Positions 10,301-23,500 of a stretch of 64,000 nucleotides of DNA are shown piece after piece. The translations under genes were made by a program, and so were the position numbers. The stretch lies in contig NC_069657.1 of the NCBI RefSeq assembly GCF_027244095.1, positions 246,738,674-246,802,673 on the forward strand, written 5' to 3'. Below the pieces are notes generated by a model, which did no database searches, had not been told where the DNA came from, and saw only the letters and a list, made by a program, of their open reading frames with translations. The first letter of the stretch is position 1; each line of letters opens with the position of its first letter. The DNA is from Hemicordylus capensis (Eukaryota > Chordata > Lepidosauria > Squamata > Cordylidae).

Positions 10301-11089
10301 AATAGGCCTCAGGCCTCAGTCCCACCCCAGAAGCCTGCCTCTAAAGGCCAGCCCCCTTTGGTGGACAACTTTGGTGGCTGCCTGCAGGTGGCATACCTGC
10401 CAGTGAGCTGCGCTGGAGGTCGTACACCCATTATTGCCTTCCCTTTTAAGGGCCAAAAGTTGGAAAAGCCCTGCCCACAGAAGCTTACCACCCACTAATG
10501 GGGCAGAGGTGGCCCAGCTGCCCAGTATCTGAGCAAATTAAGGAAGGCAGAATAGCCAAGGAGCTGCCAAGGAGGAAAGGTGTGGGAGAGGGAGCCTCAA
10601 GCAAATCAAAGCCTGCAGTCAAGTCTCCCACCCAGAAGGGAAAGGGGGAGATAAGAAATGAACACGCACCTCCCAATGTCTCCTTCACCTTCAAAGTGCC
10701 TCCTAGCTCCAGTGACAATGAAGGATTGTGTAATACACCTGAAACTTTGTTTTGTGAGTGTTCATTGGAGGCTAAGGCTGCAATCCAGCAGTGTTACTCT
10801 GTGTGTGGTTGGGTGGGGGCACAAAAGATCCACTTTAAGTGTGAGTGTGCCTTCTAGCCAATGTCATTCTTCGTTTAATGGTACAACTGCAAAAACAATT
10901 ACCGTGATGCTGGTGTAACCAGCCAAAGAAGGATTGCTGTGAGCCTCACCGGCTTTGGTCTACTGCAGGCCTTTCCTTCTGGCTGGCTGTTTGCAAGCGC
11001 AGAAGCAGCGACATTATACGTGGCTGAAAATGGGAAGGTCAAGACATTCTGCTGACAACAGGGGTGACTAACAACCTGTGTTCAAAGCA
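10301..11089. other. Unassigned sequence, possibly L2 5' region
   Basis: This is moderately GC-rich sequence with open frames up to about 119 codons that show no family features. It may be the 5' untranslated part of the neighbouring minus-strand LINE, but I cannot show this. Confidence 0.3.
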
Positions 11090-11290
11090 CGTGGTTGTAC
11101 CGTTATAGTTCTGACCCTGCAGTTTCTCAAACAGCCATCTCTGGAGAGACAAAATGGAGACTAACACTGGAAGAACAAAGAGGAAGAACAAGTCCAGCAC
11201 TTTTATCCATGACCCTACCCCTCCACCAGTGGTCACTATGAGACATTGCAGCTGAGAACTGGTGCTGCCAGGGTCCTAGCTCCAACATGA
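11090..11290 (-). repeat. Inverted partial copy of the 688-1202 LTR-like repeat
   Basis: The complement matches about 855-1030 ('ggagctaggaccctggcagca', 'gtctctccagagatggctgtt'). It is a fossil fragment with no coding content. Confidence 0.6.
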
Positions 11291-11318
11291 GATTCATTGG
11301 AGGAAAGGGTCTCTGAAC

Positions 11319-11403
11319 CAGAGACATAGCTAGGTAATTTTGGAGCCTGTACCTAAAAAATCTTCCTCCCCCCCACCCCCACTGCAAGATAATCATCACC
11401 CCC

Positions 11404-11405
<2 letters not shown>
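11319..11405 (+). mobile_element. Left end of a hAT-like element
   Basis: CAGAGACATAGCTAGGTAATTTTGG resembles the terminus CAGAGGCGTAACTAGGG of the element at 20728-21113. I could not place its right end, so only the start is annotated. Confidence 0.4.

Positions 11406-11451
<46 letters not shown>
11406..11451. repeat. (AC)n microsatellite
   Basis: An uninterrupted AC dinucleotide run. Confidence 0.95.
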
Positions 11452-11452
<1 letters not shown>

Positions 11453-12223
11453 GTGGCACACACAGTATTTTAAACACATGGGTTCTTGCTGTTCCCAAAC
11501 AGCCACTGAACTCACAAGAATGTTAAGATGTAGAACAAGTATATTTAGGCAAATATGTATTAGCAGAAACATTTCAACACACAATTTAACATATTCCCAT
11601 CCCTTTCTTTCACCCCTCTCTCCTCTCTTTCTACGGAATCTATTTTTTTTAACAGATTCAAAAAAGTTGTGAATCATTCTCTCTCTCTCTCTCTCTCTCT
11701 CTCCTCCCCCTCCTCTCCAAGACCAATCCACAGCAGCACTGAGTTTACCTGTTGTTCTGTCTCATGTTGTGTTGGTGGTCTGGTGTGTATCTCTGTGTGT
11801 AAAGTTCGCCTAGCAAGGAAGGCACGCATTGGCTCTGCGCTCATGAACTGCAATCATGACTGGTGAGCTGCCACGCTGCTGCCTCCCCACTCAAGCCAGA
11901 TGCAACCACTCCCTGTGGCCATGGCCCCTGGTGGTGCAGTTTGGCTCCTCTGGTCCTCCTTGAGCAAGAAAGGAGAGTCAGTGGCTGACTATGGCTGGCA
12001 ACCTGCCTCTTGCCTGTCCCAAAGAGCACCCCCAGACTCGCCTTGCCTGTTTGCTCTGTGCCTCTCTCACACACAGCTTGTGTGACATTGTCATGTGTGC
12101 AGGCAAGCAGTTGCATGCTGCTATGGCTGAGCAGAAGCAGTTTGGCATGCTGCTTACAGCCAGGCCTGGCACGCCCGGCACAGCCGCACAGACAAGGAGG
12201 AGATCAGGCAGGCCACACATGTA
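11452..12223. other. Unassigned sequence with a (TC)n microsatellite
   Basis: It includes a (TC)n run at 11679-11702. The overlapping open frames of 60-110 codons on both strands mirror each other and show no family features. It may be the interior of the hAT-like element that starts at 11319. Confidence 0.35.
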
Positions 12224-12443
12224 GAGCCCCTGGTGGCGCAGTGGTAAAACTGCCGCCCTGTAACCAGAAGGTTACAAGTTTGATCCTGACCAGGGGCTCA
12301 AGGTTGACTCAGCCTTCCATCCTTCCGAGGTCGGTAAAATGAGTACCCAGAATGTTGGGGGCAATATGCTAAATCATTGTAAACCGCTTAGAGAGCTTTG
12401 GCTATAAAGCGGTATATAAATGTAAGTGCTATTGCTATTGCTA
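12224..12443 (+). mobile_element. tRNA-derived SINE with L2-like tail
   Basis: Box A (TGGCGCAGTGGT) and box B (GGTTACAAGTTTGATCC) are followed by a body and the tail 'ccgcttagagagctttggctataaagcggtatataaatg', then a (GCTATT)n end. A minus-strand copy is at 49338-49562. Confidence 0.8.
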
Positions 12444-12829
12444 TGTAGCTCATGTAGCTCATGCTCAGCCCTCAACCCCCAGGTGCGCACAATGGGAGGA
12501 GATCAGGTGGGCTGCAGGTGGCCACAGCATCAGCTGCCACCCTCACCTCAGTTGCGTTCAACCACCCAGTGTAGTTCGGGATGGCAGCATGGTGTGGCCA
12601 ACACCTGAGATATTTAAAGAAGGATTTAGGGGTCCTAGAGTTTGTGGGGGACCTGGACTTCTGTCCTGAAGTCTGGGGGAAAGGGTGCTTCTGTTCTGAA
12701 CGTCACCAATGTTCATTTCTAATAACCAGCATTCATAGGTGTGCTGTTCCATGAATTACAATTGCATGCCACTATGCAATTACAAGTTTTCATTTAACTA
12801 AGCCCCAAATAGCTGTTTGATCTTCTGAT

Positions 12830-13100
12830 TCCCAACAGGTAAGCTTTACAGCTTACTAGAAAAACCACAGAATTGGCAAATATATTTGAGTCTACTTCAG
12901 CAGCCCACACTCTGGTCTCTGCACATCAGTTCATTGCTTGTTCCGTGCCTTCTCCTTCAACCATCCAGCTACTGTGTCCTCTCCACACTGAGCTTATTAG
13001 CTGTTAGAAAATGAAGCAACACAGCAATTGCAAATAATTTAAGAAACAAGAATACAGTATGTGCCTTATGTTTTGTTATTCCACATATTGTGGCCTGCAC
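12830..13100 (-). pseudogene. Gene A intron 1 relic
   Basis: It aligns with gene B intron 1 at about 41060-41395, including 'aagaatacagt.tatg.ccttatgttttgttatt' and 'gagcttattagctgtt' type blocks. The alignment ends at the hAT element starting at 13101. Exon 1 of gene A is not recognisable beyond it. Confidence 0.7.
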
Positions 13101-14400
13101 TAGGGTTGTGCATGGAATTGGTTTTCCCAGTTCAGCTCGAATCTGGACCAGATTTGAGCCACCCCAGGAGGCTCAAGCTCAGGCTCAATCAAGCCTGGTC
13201 CAGTCCGGTCCAGCCATCAAGACACCTTGTGAGCCAGCTTGACGGGCTCGGCAGGTATAATTGTAAAGAGGAATCTGGCAAGGATTCCCCTTTATAAGTA
13301 AAGGACTTTCACGATGGTAAATGCAAGGGTGGTGGTGGCAGTAATTACCTTTAACAACAAGCTACCAGTGGTGACAACCATGGTGGCAGGGATGGCAGAG
13401 ATGGCAGGAGGTCCTTCCACACCCCCGCTGGTCTGCCAAATGACAAGCCAGCAGTCTGTGGTCTGTTTCGGGCCTCTGCACACACAGAGCTGCCAATACA
13501 GTGACATCCGCGCATGCGCAGAGGCCATTTGCAACACCACATGATTTGCATTTTGACACAAATGGCCTCTGCACATGCATGGAGGTAACTCTAATAGCAG
13601 CCACTCATGCATAGAACCTTGAAATGCGTGGGGGGGGGGCCATGAGGGGAGTGAATGTGTACTTACAGTTAAAACCCGTGGCTGCGGTGGCTGTGGGGGC
13701 AGTGGCACTCCCTCCCCCTGCCTCCCCCTGAGTAGCCTGCCTGTGGCAGCCAGGTTCAAGCCCGTTTTGGGCCTCTGCACACTAAAATGGCAATTTAGTG
13801 ACCTCCATGCGTGCCACCGCCACCCCTCCCACCCCCTGCAGCCTCTGCTTATAACTGTAAGTATGCACTCTCTGCCCCCCCACCCCCTCCATACTTAAAA
13901 TAGCCCCTGCCCCTGTACTGGTAAAGGGGAATCATTCATTCATTCATTCATTCATTCATTCATTCATTCATTCATTTGATTTCTATACTGCACTTCCAAA
14001 AATAGCTCAGGGTGGTTTATACGGAGAAATAACAAACAAATAAGATGGATCCCTGTCCCCGAAGGGCTCACAATCTAAAAAGAAACATAAGATAGACACC
14101 AGCAACAGTCATTTGAGGTACTCTGCTGGGGGTGGATAGGGCCAGTTACTCTCCCCCTGCTCAATAAAGAGAATCACCACGTTAAAAGGTGCCTCTTTGC
14201 CAAGTTAGCAGGGGTATAGCAGGTGAGGGAATCCTCACTGGATTCCTCTATACCAGTATAGTTTCGAGCCAGTTGAATCAGCTCAGTTTTTACCTGAACT
14301 GGGTCTGGTACGACTGGGCCAAAATGAGCCAGGCCAGGCCACCTTGAATCCGTTTCAGATTCAAGCCAAACCAGCAAATCCAGTTTTGTGCACATCCGTA
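13101..14400. mobile_element. hAT non-autonomous element, TAGGGNTGTGCA family
   Basis: The ends are TAGGGTTGTGCA and TGCACATCCGTA, with probable target duplication GCCTGCAC/GCATGCAC (7 of 8, slightly offset). Subterminal 'gaatctggaccagatttgagcc' sequence is shared with 18357-19427. A minus-strand SINE-like repeat is nested at 13931-14215. Internal open frames are not transposase. Confidence 0.7.
13931..14215 (-). mobile_element. SINE-like repeat with L2-type tail, in hAT element
   Basis: On the minus strand it reads from 'tggcaaagaggcacctttt' through 'tgagccctt..ggggacagggatcc' to a tail 'aaaccaccctgagc...' and a (GAAT)n microsatellite at 13931-13976. Related copies lie at 18197-18356 with 19428-19512, and at 28807-29060. 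Confidence 0.65.
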
Positions 14401-14942
14401 CTGCATGCACTTTGCCATCAGACATAATACCACCTGCTTCCCGCTTGTGCCAAAGAGCTTGCTCTGTGCTTGAGCTCCCCAGAGAGAAGGATACCCACAG
14501 TGAGGTCTAGATAGATATGACAAGCAGCTTTCCTCTTTCTTTCTCCCTTTTTGCCCTCAAACCTCTATCCACCTTCCTAGTATTACATCTTGGTAATGTG
14601 CGTAACCAAATAATTTTTTAAGTTCCTGTACCCCTATTACCTCTTAATAAAACAACTCTGTTTTCAAAGTTACGTCTCCATTCCGGTGCATCCACATTAT
14701 GGCCACTTCCTGCACAGCTCTTAAGATATTTTTATTGCTGTTAATGGCTCTTTACCCATTTGATGTTAATTTCCCCCACTTGAGCCAAGACATAGTCATG
14801 GAGGGTACTAGCTAACACGCTTCCCACAGACCTCTTAACATTACATACAGACCAACAGCAGTGTTTTCAATGGGAATATTCATGAATAACTTAGTGTGTA
14901 TGTGGACCAGTGACCATAATAGCCTTTCTCATAAATGTGTGT

Positions 14943-14984
<42 letters not shown>

Positions 14985-15544
14985 ATTTAAAAATCTTTAT
15001 GGGGGTACATGAGCTGAAGTTTTTTGACAGAAGAGTTGTTCTTGTTCTTAAAATGGTTGGGAACTTCTGCCCTAAATGACTGTGCTGTAGAAGAGAGCAG
15101 AGGAATAGAGAAGAGCATGGAACAGAGTAGAGGAAAAGTGAATCTGGACTTAATCCAGGAAGGTGGTAGCATGTTCCTAATAATACATTTCTTTCCAGGA
15201 CTGATATGAACACCCACAGTATTTCAGTGGAGGAGACTGGTCCTCCTGACTTTCTTCGTTTATTGGATTCAGTGTCACTCCTTCACAAATGCTCCACTCC
15301 CTGTCCTTTCTAAAGCATTTGTATCCAGGAATGACTGTATCCCACAGGTTCTCACTGTCCTATCAGGTTTATGGTATAGCTATGTTTCCATTTGTGGCCA
15401 AACACACCAATTTCCCCCGTCTTGGCTGCTGCTGGCACTGGCATATGAACACCTATGTGTTATGTCCCTTTCCTGATATAAGTGCATGCTATTTCAATTT
15501 TGGCCTTTGACTGGCTATCATGAGTAAGTGCCTATTGTCACTTT
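14401..15544. other. Unassigned sequence with a (GT)n microsatellite
   Basis: A (GT)n run occupies 14945-14981. The remainder, presumably spacer between CYP2 genes A and B, shows no exon or repeat family I can name. Confidence 0.35.
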
Positions 15545-16884
15545 GAGTAAGTGTCAACAGTCATGTGGATAAAGGTGACCCAGTTGGCATAGTATAGTTG
15601 GGCTTCCAAAAAACTTTTGACAAAGTTCCCCACGGAAGGCTCTTGAGTAAACTTAGCAGTTATGGAATAAGGGGGTAGGTTCATGTGTGGATCGGTTGAA
15701 GGACAGGAACTGGTTGAAGGACAGGAAACAGAAAGTAGGAGTAAATGGACAGCTTTCACCATGGGGGTAGGTAGGAATTGGGGTCCCCCAGGGATCAGCA
15801 CTGGGACCAGTGCTCTTTAACTTGTTCATAAATGATCTAGAAGTGGGGATAAGCAGTGAAATGTTCAAATTTGCAGATGACACTAAACTATTTAGGGTAG
15901 TGAAATCCACAACAGTTTGTGAAGAACTCCAAAAAGATCTCTCCAAACTGAGGGAGTGGGCAACAAAATAGCAAATGTGGTTCAGTGTAAGCAAGTGTAA
16001 TGTGATGCACATTGGATCAAAGAACCTCAACTTCACATATACGCTGATGGGAGCTGAGCTGTCGGTGACTGACCAGGAGAGGGATCTTGGGGTCGTAACG
16101 GACAGCACAAAGTGTCGACTCAATGTGTGGCAGCTGTGAAAAAGGCTAATTCCATGCTAGGAATCATGAGGAAGGGGACTGAAAATAAAAATGCTAATAT
16201 TATAATGCCCTTATACAAATCTGTGGTGCAGCCACATTTGGAGTAATGCATACAGGTTTGGTCACTGTATCTTAAGAAGGATATTGTAGAACTGGAAAAG
16301 GTGCAGAGGAGGGCAACCAAAATGATCAGGGGCCTGGAGCACCTTCCTTAAGATGCTAAGCTACAGCATCTGGGGTGCTTTACCTTGGAAAAGAGACGAC
16401 TAAGGGGAGACATGATTGCAGTTATAAAATTATGCATGGAGTGGAGAGGGTGGACAGAGATAAATTTTTCTCCCTCTCTCACAACACTAGAACCAGGAGT
16501 CACCCCATGAAACTGAAGGTTGGGAAATTTAGGACCGACAAGAAGAAGTACTTTTTCACACAGCACATAATTAATCTATGGAATTCTTTGCCATGGGATG
16601 TGGTGATGGCCACCAGCTTGTTTGGCTTTAAAAGGGGCTTAGACAAATTCATGGAGGACAGGTCTATCACTGGCTGCTAGTCTGATGGCTGTGGGTCACC
16701 TGCAGCCTCAGAGGCACAATGCCTCTCAATACCAGTTACAGGGGAACAACAGCAGGAGAGAGGGCATGTACATACCTCTTGCCTGTATGCTCCCCAGAGG
16801 CATCTGCTGGGCCACTGTGTGAAACAGGATGCTGGACTAGATGGGCCTTGTGCCTGATCCAGGAGGGCTGTTCTTATGTTCTTA
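15545..16884 (+). mobile_element. CR1 LINE, 5'-truncated, 3' end complete
   Basis: Translation gives CR1 RT pieces: TFDKVPHGRLLSKLSSYGI, then GVPQGSALGPVLFNLFINDLE and MFKFADDTKLF, with frameshifts and stops between. The region 16375-16680 is open for 101 codons (VDRDKFFSLSHNTRTRSHPMKL, the usual CR1 C-terminal region). It ends with the family tail 'ctagatgggccttgtgcctgatccagg...gttcttatgttctta'. Confidence 0.85.
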
Positions 16885-17038
16885 AGTATCTGCCTGCTTG
16901 TTTCCTAATTCTGCTCTTTCCCCTTCTGGGTGATCTATAACATTTACACCTTCATATTTCCTGCATTGTTTGCTACCAAGCTCCCTAACTGCATGTATCT
17001 CATTTGGAGGTAGTCAGAGGTCTGATGAACCCGGTACT

Positions 17039-17044
17039 TTTATT
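17039..17044 (-). terminator. Candidate poly(A) signal of CYP2 gene B
   Basis: AATAAA on the minus strand, about 300 nt after the stop codon of gene B. Position is the only evidence. Confidence 0.35.
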
Positions 17045-17345
17045 GGTTCAAATACATCTTTAGTGCATGTATGAATACAAGAAAGCAGGATACACAGACT
17101 TGGTGGCTTTCCTCGTGCAATAAGTGGCACAAGGTCGTATTTTCTAAGTTCAGGTATGCCTCTGTTTTAGGCAGAGGCAAAATCTGGTTTATGAGAATTA
17201 GAGGCATGGCATGTGGGGCACAAAGGTTTTTAACAAAGCATGGGCCAGTTTCTCAAGAGACTATTTCACCAAACTGTCCTTGACAGGCAAGACAGCATGG
17301 GAAAGACTGACAATGGACACAAGGGGGTTAAGAAAAGCAAGAGTC

Positions 17346-17533
17346 TTATGAATGTGGCAGAGCACACAGCTTGAAGGACACTGGAGGTGTTACAATCCCA
17401 ATCGCAGGAGTAAGGTCCAGGTCTTCTTTAGATATTCCTGGGGCCGGCTGGAAGGTGAATCTTTGCAGGAGACTTGTAAAGAAGAGGAAGAGCTCCATTT
17501 TGGCAAGGGTCTCACCTGCACATATTCTCCGAC
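17346..17533 (-). CDS. Gene B exon 9
   Basis: 188 bp; completes the split glycine codon and encodes [15 protein letters not shown] with the haem-ligand cysteine, then the C-terminal strand region. Stop TAA at 17346-17348. Confidence 0.93.
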
Positions 17534-20500
17534 CTGGAAGGAACATGGAAATTGGGCTTATTTCTTTCTTGAATGACATTTTACACTGCTTAATGTGTCC
17601 CAAAACAATGCATTAAAAAATCTGAACCTAAAAAAAAGATTAAAATACAGCAATAAAATAAATGGATAATGGTACAGCAGAATAGTGGTAATCATTCAAA
17701 AACAGTGATTGATTATCTAGTGAGACTACCAAAAGCAACGTGTGTAGGGAGTTGTTTGGTAGTGCTGAATGACCAGCGCAACAAGCATTCTGGCGCTTGT
17801 TATACTAGAGTATACCAACCCTGAGGATGGTGCTCTTCCAGGTAAATGTGCTTAGGATGCCCTCTGAGTCAAGGCCATGTAGAATATGGAAGTTACCTGC
17901 AGAGAAAGGCATGAATGCATCCCTCTTTACAAATTTCCCTTCAGAGTCGAGAAAATGCTCCGGGTAGAATTTGTATGGCTTCTCCCACTGGGTCTCATCT
18001 TTCAGCACAGAGATCAGCAATGGAAGGACATGAGTTCCCTGCAATGCCAGAGGAATGAATTCTTTATAATTAAGCACAAGGCTATGATGTGGTTCTTTAA
18101 GTACCCTCTCAAATAATTGGTGCACAAGAAACAAAAAAAAAAAAAGGACAATGAGAGCTTTAAGCAGTTGTTTGTCTTTTTCTCATTAAAATCAATAGGA
18201 CTTTTAACAAATACGACAAATATTTATATGCTGCTTTTCAACAAAAGTTCCCAAAGCGGTATACATGGGGGGGGGCAGATCTCTATCCCCAAAGGACCCA
18301 CAATCTATAAAGAAACCAGCAACAGACACGGAGGGATGTTGTGCTGGGGATGGATATAGGGGTGTGCACTGAAGTGGTTTGACCAGTTTGGTTTGAATCT
18401 GGACCAGATTCAAACCAACCCAGCCTGGTCTTCAGTTCAGGTGCCAGCTTGGGGAGTATACTTGTAAAGAGGAATCTGGCAAGGATTCCCCCTTACAGGT
18501 AAAGGGCAGTCCCTTGTAAATGGGGGAGGTACTTTTAATCTTTAATGCCAGTGGGGATGGCAGAGGTGGCCACTATGGAGACCTCCAATCCCCGCCCCTC
18601 ACCGGCCTCCCAAATGACAGCCTGGGCAAATGACAGCCCGGTTCAGGCCTCTGCACATACACGGAGGCCAATTTCATGACCTCTGTGCATGACCTCCATG
18701 TCACCATGGACAGAGGTCACGAAATGGCCTCCGCGCATCCACAGAGGTCTGAAGACAGGCCCGGGTTGTCATTTAGGAGGCCATTGGGGGTGGGGGATTG
18801 GAAGAGCCCCATCACAGCACTGATGTCTCGGCCACCACTGAGGCCACTGTGGCTGCCTCCACCATCCCCACCACCTGAAAGTTAAAAGTACCCTTTCTCT
18901 CCCCTGCCTTCCTTGGGCTAGGGAACCCGCCTTTACTTGTAAAGGGGAATCATCACCAAATCCCCCTTTACAAGTATACTCCCGAACCGGTCTGCAAACC
19001 AGTTCTTAGGAACATAGGAAGCTGCCATACACTGAGTCAGACCATTGGTCCATCTCACTCAGTATTGTCTACACAGACTGGCAGCGGCTTCTCCGAGGTT
19101 GCAGGCAGGAATCTCTCTCAGCCCTGTCTTGGAGATGATGCCAGGGAAGGAACTTGGAGCCTAGATGCTCTTCCCAGAGCGGCTCCATCCCCTATGGGGA
19201 ACATCTTAACAGTGCTCACACTTCTAGTCTCCCTTTCATATGCAACAAGGGTGGACCCTGCTTAGCTTAAGGGGAAAAGTCTTGCTTGCTACCACAAGAC
19301 CAGCTCTCTTCCCTAAGACCAGCTCTCTTCTTAGAACCTGGTGTGGTCTGGCTCGAACTCAGACTGCCCAATCTGTGCCAGCTCAGTTCAAACTATGGTT
19401 CAAATTGAGCCAGCTCGCACATCCCTAGATGGATAGGCCAAGTTGCTCCCCCCTTGCAAAATAAAGAGAACCACCACTTTTAAAAGGTGCCTCTTTGTTC
19501 ACTTAGCAGGGGATTTCATTGTTGAGCATCAGGATCAACAACTTCTAAAAAGTAGACGCTGCTGTGCACATTGGAGTACAAATAATATAATTTGCCCATA
19601 TTGTAGCATTTGTAGCAACTGGATGTTTCTGCTACAGCTGAGGGTATCTGGTCAACTGAAGCAAGACGGGAAAGGCAACACTGCAGCTCAGTCAGTCTGA
19701 TCACCTTTGGGATGAAGTAGCCTTTAAGGGTAACATCCACAGTGGTTGCATGTGGCAGGTTTGCTGGGACAATACTGGCAAACCTCTGCAGCTCATGGAT
19801 CACTGCGTCCGTATAGGGCATCTTTGTTCGGTGTTCAGTCCGTGGTTGAGATGACCCAACAACTGTTCTAATTTCTTCTTGGACTTTCCCTGAGAAGATG
19901 AAACATTCTATTCAATTAATATAAACTCCATGGTTTTAGAGTTTGTATTAGTACCTGGTGACACGAAACACTGAGGCATGTTGTTGTCAAACTCAATCCC
20001 TGACTCAGTGATTTTGTGGGGTTACTGAGTGTGCAATGACACATCCCCATTCACCTTGAGAAGGCAGCTCTTCTGTGCAAAAGGAAAATCATATGTGAAG
20101 CTGCCTCTCCCATTGAAGAATTGCAACAACTCTTAGTTTTTAGTTTTTTTAAAAATAACTTTTAATTTGAAATTTTAAAATCTGTAATTCTGATTGTGGT
20201 TTTAGCTTGGATTTTTAACTTGTTTAGCGTAATTTGGTAATTTTTTTCTGTCTGATTTTATATTGTAACTATTTTGTAAATGTTGTGAGCCGCCCTGAGC
20301 AGTAGTGTACTGGAGGGGTGGGGTATAAATATTTCAAATAAATAATTAAGTAAATAAATAAGTAAGTGGGTTCTGGATCTAAGCACGAATACATCAAAAT
20401 CTGTCAGAAACATCCCTTTATAAAGAGTGACTAGTGACTTAAACTCACAACACACGGCAAAAGCAAGGGAAAATGCTACATCAATTTTTAAAGAAGGCAG

Positions 20501-23500
20501 AGATCCAGTACAAAAATTGTTACATTGACTCAAGATGCTGAAACTATTTGAGTCTGGACTATGTCACTTTTACTGTGTTGAATATGGGACAGAGAGCAAA
20601 AGGCAGCAGTTCATAAGTGGAGCATTCCTTTCAGTCAATGTTGGATACAGAGATGCCACAAAGTGAAACAAGGTCCTACGTATAAATGTCACTTGGGAAA
20701 ATGAAAGTAGCAGGAGGAACACCAGAGCAGAGGCGTAACTAGGGAAAACGGCGCCCAGGGTAAGCATTGAAATGGCGCCCCCCGCGCCCCCAACATACTA
20801 CATTATACTTAGGTTTTTCCTCACAAGCGCCCGCCGCCGCCGCCAAGCCAGGCCACTGACTGGCCGCCAGGCGCCAGCAAAGCAATGGGGAGGGGCGCAG
20901 GTGGCGCGGAAGGGACTGCTCGTGGGGGAGGGGGCGCTGACGCGCTCCCTTGACTGCTGCAGCGCTGCTGCACTGAGCAGGAAACATCTGCATTAACAAA
21001 AAATTTAAAAAAATTTAAAAAATTTTTTTTGTCATGGCGGCGCCCCCCATGTGACCAAAAAAGATGGCGCCCGGGGCACGTGCCCCCCCTGCCCCCCTAT
21101 AGTTACGCCTCTGCACCAGAGGACACATACAAGCTTAGGAAATAAAGTCCTGTATGAATCACCGCTAAACAAATATTTATTTTAAACTGGCTTTGCTCTG
21201 TTTGGGATTCTGTTGTACTACATTTGTGAGAATGCTAAGAATTCTTTGTTAGAGAGCTTTGGTTCATTTGCAGAATATTCTTTTCAGGCTTTGATGTGTG
21301 GGAAGACATAACATTTAAAGGCAAGCCTGTTGTGTAGATTTAGTGGTACATAATGCTTCGTATTTCTGCTTTTTGCTACTAAGCCTTCTGTACAATAAAT
21401 GCAAGGCCAACACAAACAATTCCATCCAGACCAGAAGTGTGTTGACTTCTGAGTTTACATTTCCAAGCCATAGAAGGAATTTCCCTGATGCTGGTGAAAA
21501 GATGACCTCTGTTTTAATGTGGAGCGAAAAGCAGAGTAAACATTTTCATTCACAACATAGTTGGGAATCCTCTGTCTCTCATCAGGCAAGCACCTTCATC
21601 TGGAATTATGCAGAGATTCTTCTAGCAGTAATAGGTAAGGGAGGGGAGGGCACAATACCCACAGTGTTGCTTGTGCAACATAAGAAAATGCACAATATTT
21701 GCTGAGTGTGAAAACTCCAGATGTTACACAACTCCCCTCTGCTGAGTTCCTCAGCATCAACTGAGCAAAAGCAGGAAGTGCAGCTCAAGTTCTGCTTCTT
21801 GTCCCTGCTCATTCTGGTAACATCCAGAGTTATGGATGTTAATTCTTCGATTCACTTAGTTGTTCCAGTTGCTATGTATTGGCACCACGATAGCATGGAA
21901 TATTAGGAACCAACTAAATGCAAAGCACTCACTTTGAATTTCAGGATACTTCATCATTAACAATAGGCCCCAGAGCAGTGTGCTTGCAGTGGTATCCATG
22001 CCAGCAGCAAATAGGTTAGCAACAAGAGATTTTAGGTTTTCAGTATGGAAATATCCATTAGTCTTGTTCTTCTTCTCCTCCTAGTGGAGGAAAAATAAAT
22101 AATTAAAATTAAATGTATTGTTTGAGAAAATACACATGCAAACCCCAAAATAAATATCCAAGGACTGCGAGAACATTTCATGACATTCACAGGATGGAAA
22201 GAGTTAAAAAGTAATCCAGGACAGCTCTCTGCTTTATTCAAGAACCAGTAACACACAAACACAAAATATCCACACAACCTGCTGAACTCTCTACATACAT
22301 GTTATATATACTTGAGTATGCCACAGGCAGAAGAAAAAATCAAATAAGATGCCTCATGAAAAAGATGACTGTGATTCACTGATTGTGCAAAATTATGCAC
22401 ACTTTAAAATATAACATCCATGCAGGTGCGCAAGAACACTTTTGTGCAAATACAAAAACTAAACAAACACAGGAGAGGCATGCCCTCTCCTGCTGCAGCT
22501 GCTCCTCTGCAACTGGTATTTAGAGGCATCTTGCCTCTGAGGCTGGAGGTGGTCCATAGCCACCAGACTATGATAGCCACCACCATTGATAGACCTGTCC
22601 TCTGTGAATTTGTCTAAGCTCCTTTTAAAACCATCCAAGCTATGGAGCTCTCTTCCTGTGGCAGAGAATCCCAGAGATTAATTACACGCTGTGTGAAAAA
22701 GTACTTCCTTTTGTTGGTCCTAAAATTCCTGCCCTTCAATTTCATGGGATGACCTCTGGTTCTAGTGTTGTGAGAAGAGGGAGAAAAATTTCTCCCTGTC
22801 CACTCTCTCTACTCCATGCATAATTTTATACACCTCTATCATGTCGCCCTGTAGTCACCTCTTTTCCAAACTAAAGAGCCCCAGATGCTGAAGCCTTGGC
22901 CCATAAGGAAGGTGCTCCAGTCCCCTGATCATCTTGCTTACTCTCTTCTGCATCTTTTCCAGTTCTACAGAGTTGCACACAACAGTGTTAGCACAATTTT
23001 TGTGACTGTGCAGGAGTGCTCTTGTGCAACTGAGCAGACATTACATTGCAACATGAACATAACCCCCAACCTCCTGCTTGTCAAACTGATTTTTAAAAGA
23101 AAATTTAAATATCTCATTAGAATGTTAATCTTGGCCATGAAATGATGGGCCAAAAAAACAACAACAAAATGTTGTGCAATGCATCCATAAGAATGTTGGA
23201 TTCATACTACACTGAGGTCCAAGAGGAACAAACTGGCCATCATTCCAGTTTCGCACAATATTCCAACCAAGAATGACTGGGAACCCTGAATATACTATTT
23301 TGTCCTTGGTACTATGCAGACATTGTGTATACAAAAGAAGACTACTTGACAGCTCAAATTGGATAATATTTTGCCCGGCAGATGTCATTTGCATATTTGT
23401 TTGCTCATGGTAAATTTGCAGAATTGCATCTGCATTGATGGCATCTTTAAAAGACTTCATTACCTCTTGCTGTCGAGTAAGAAATGCATCAATTAAGCTT

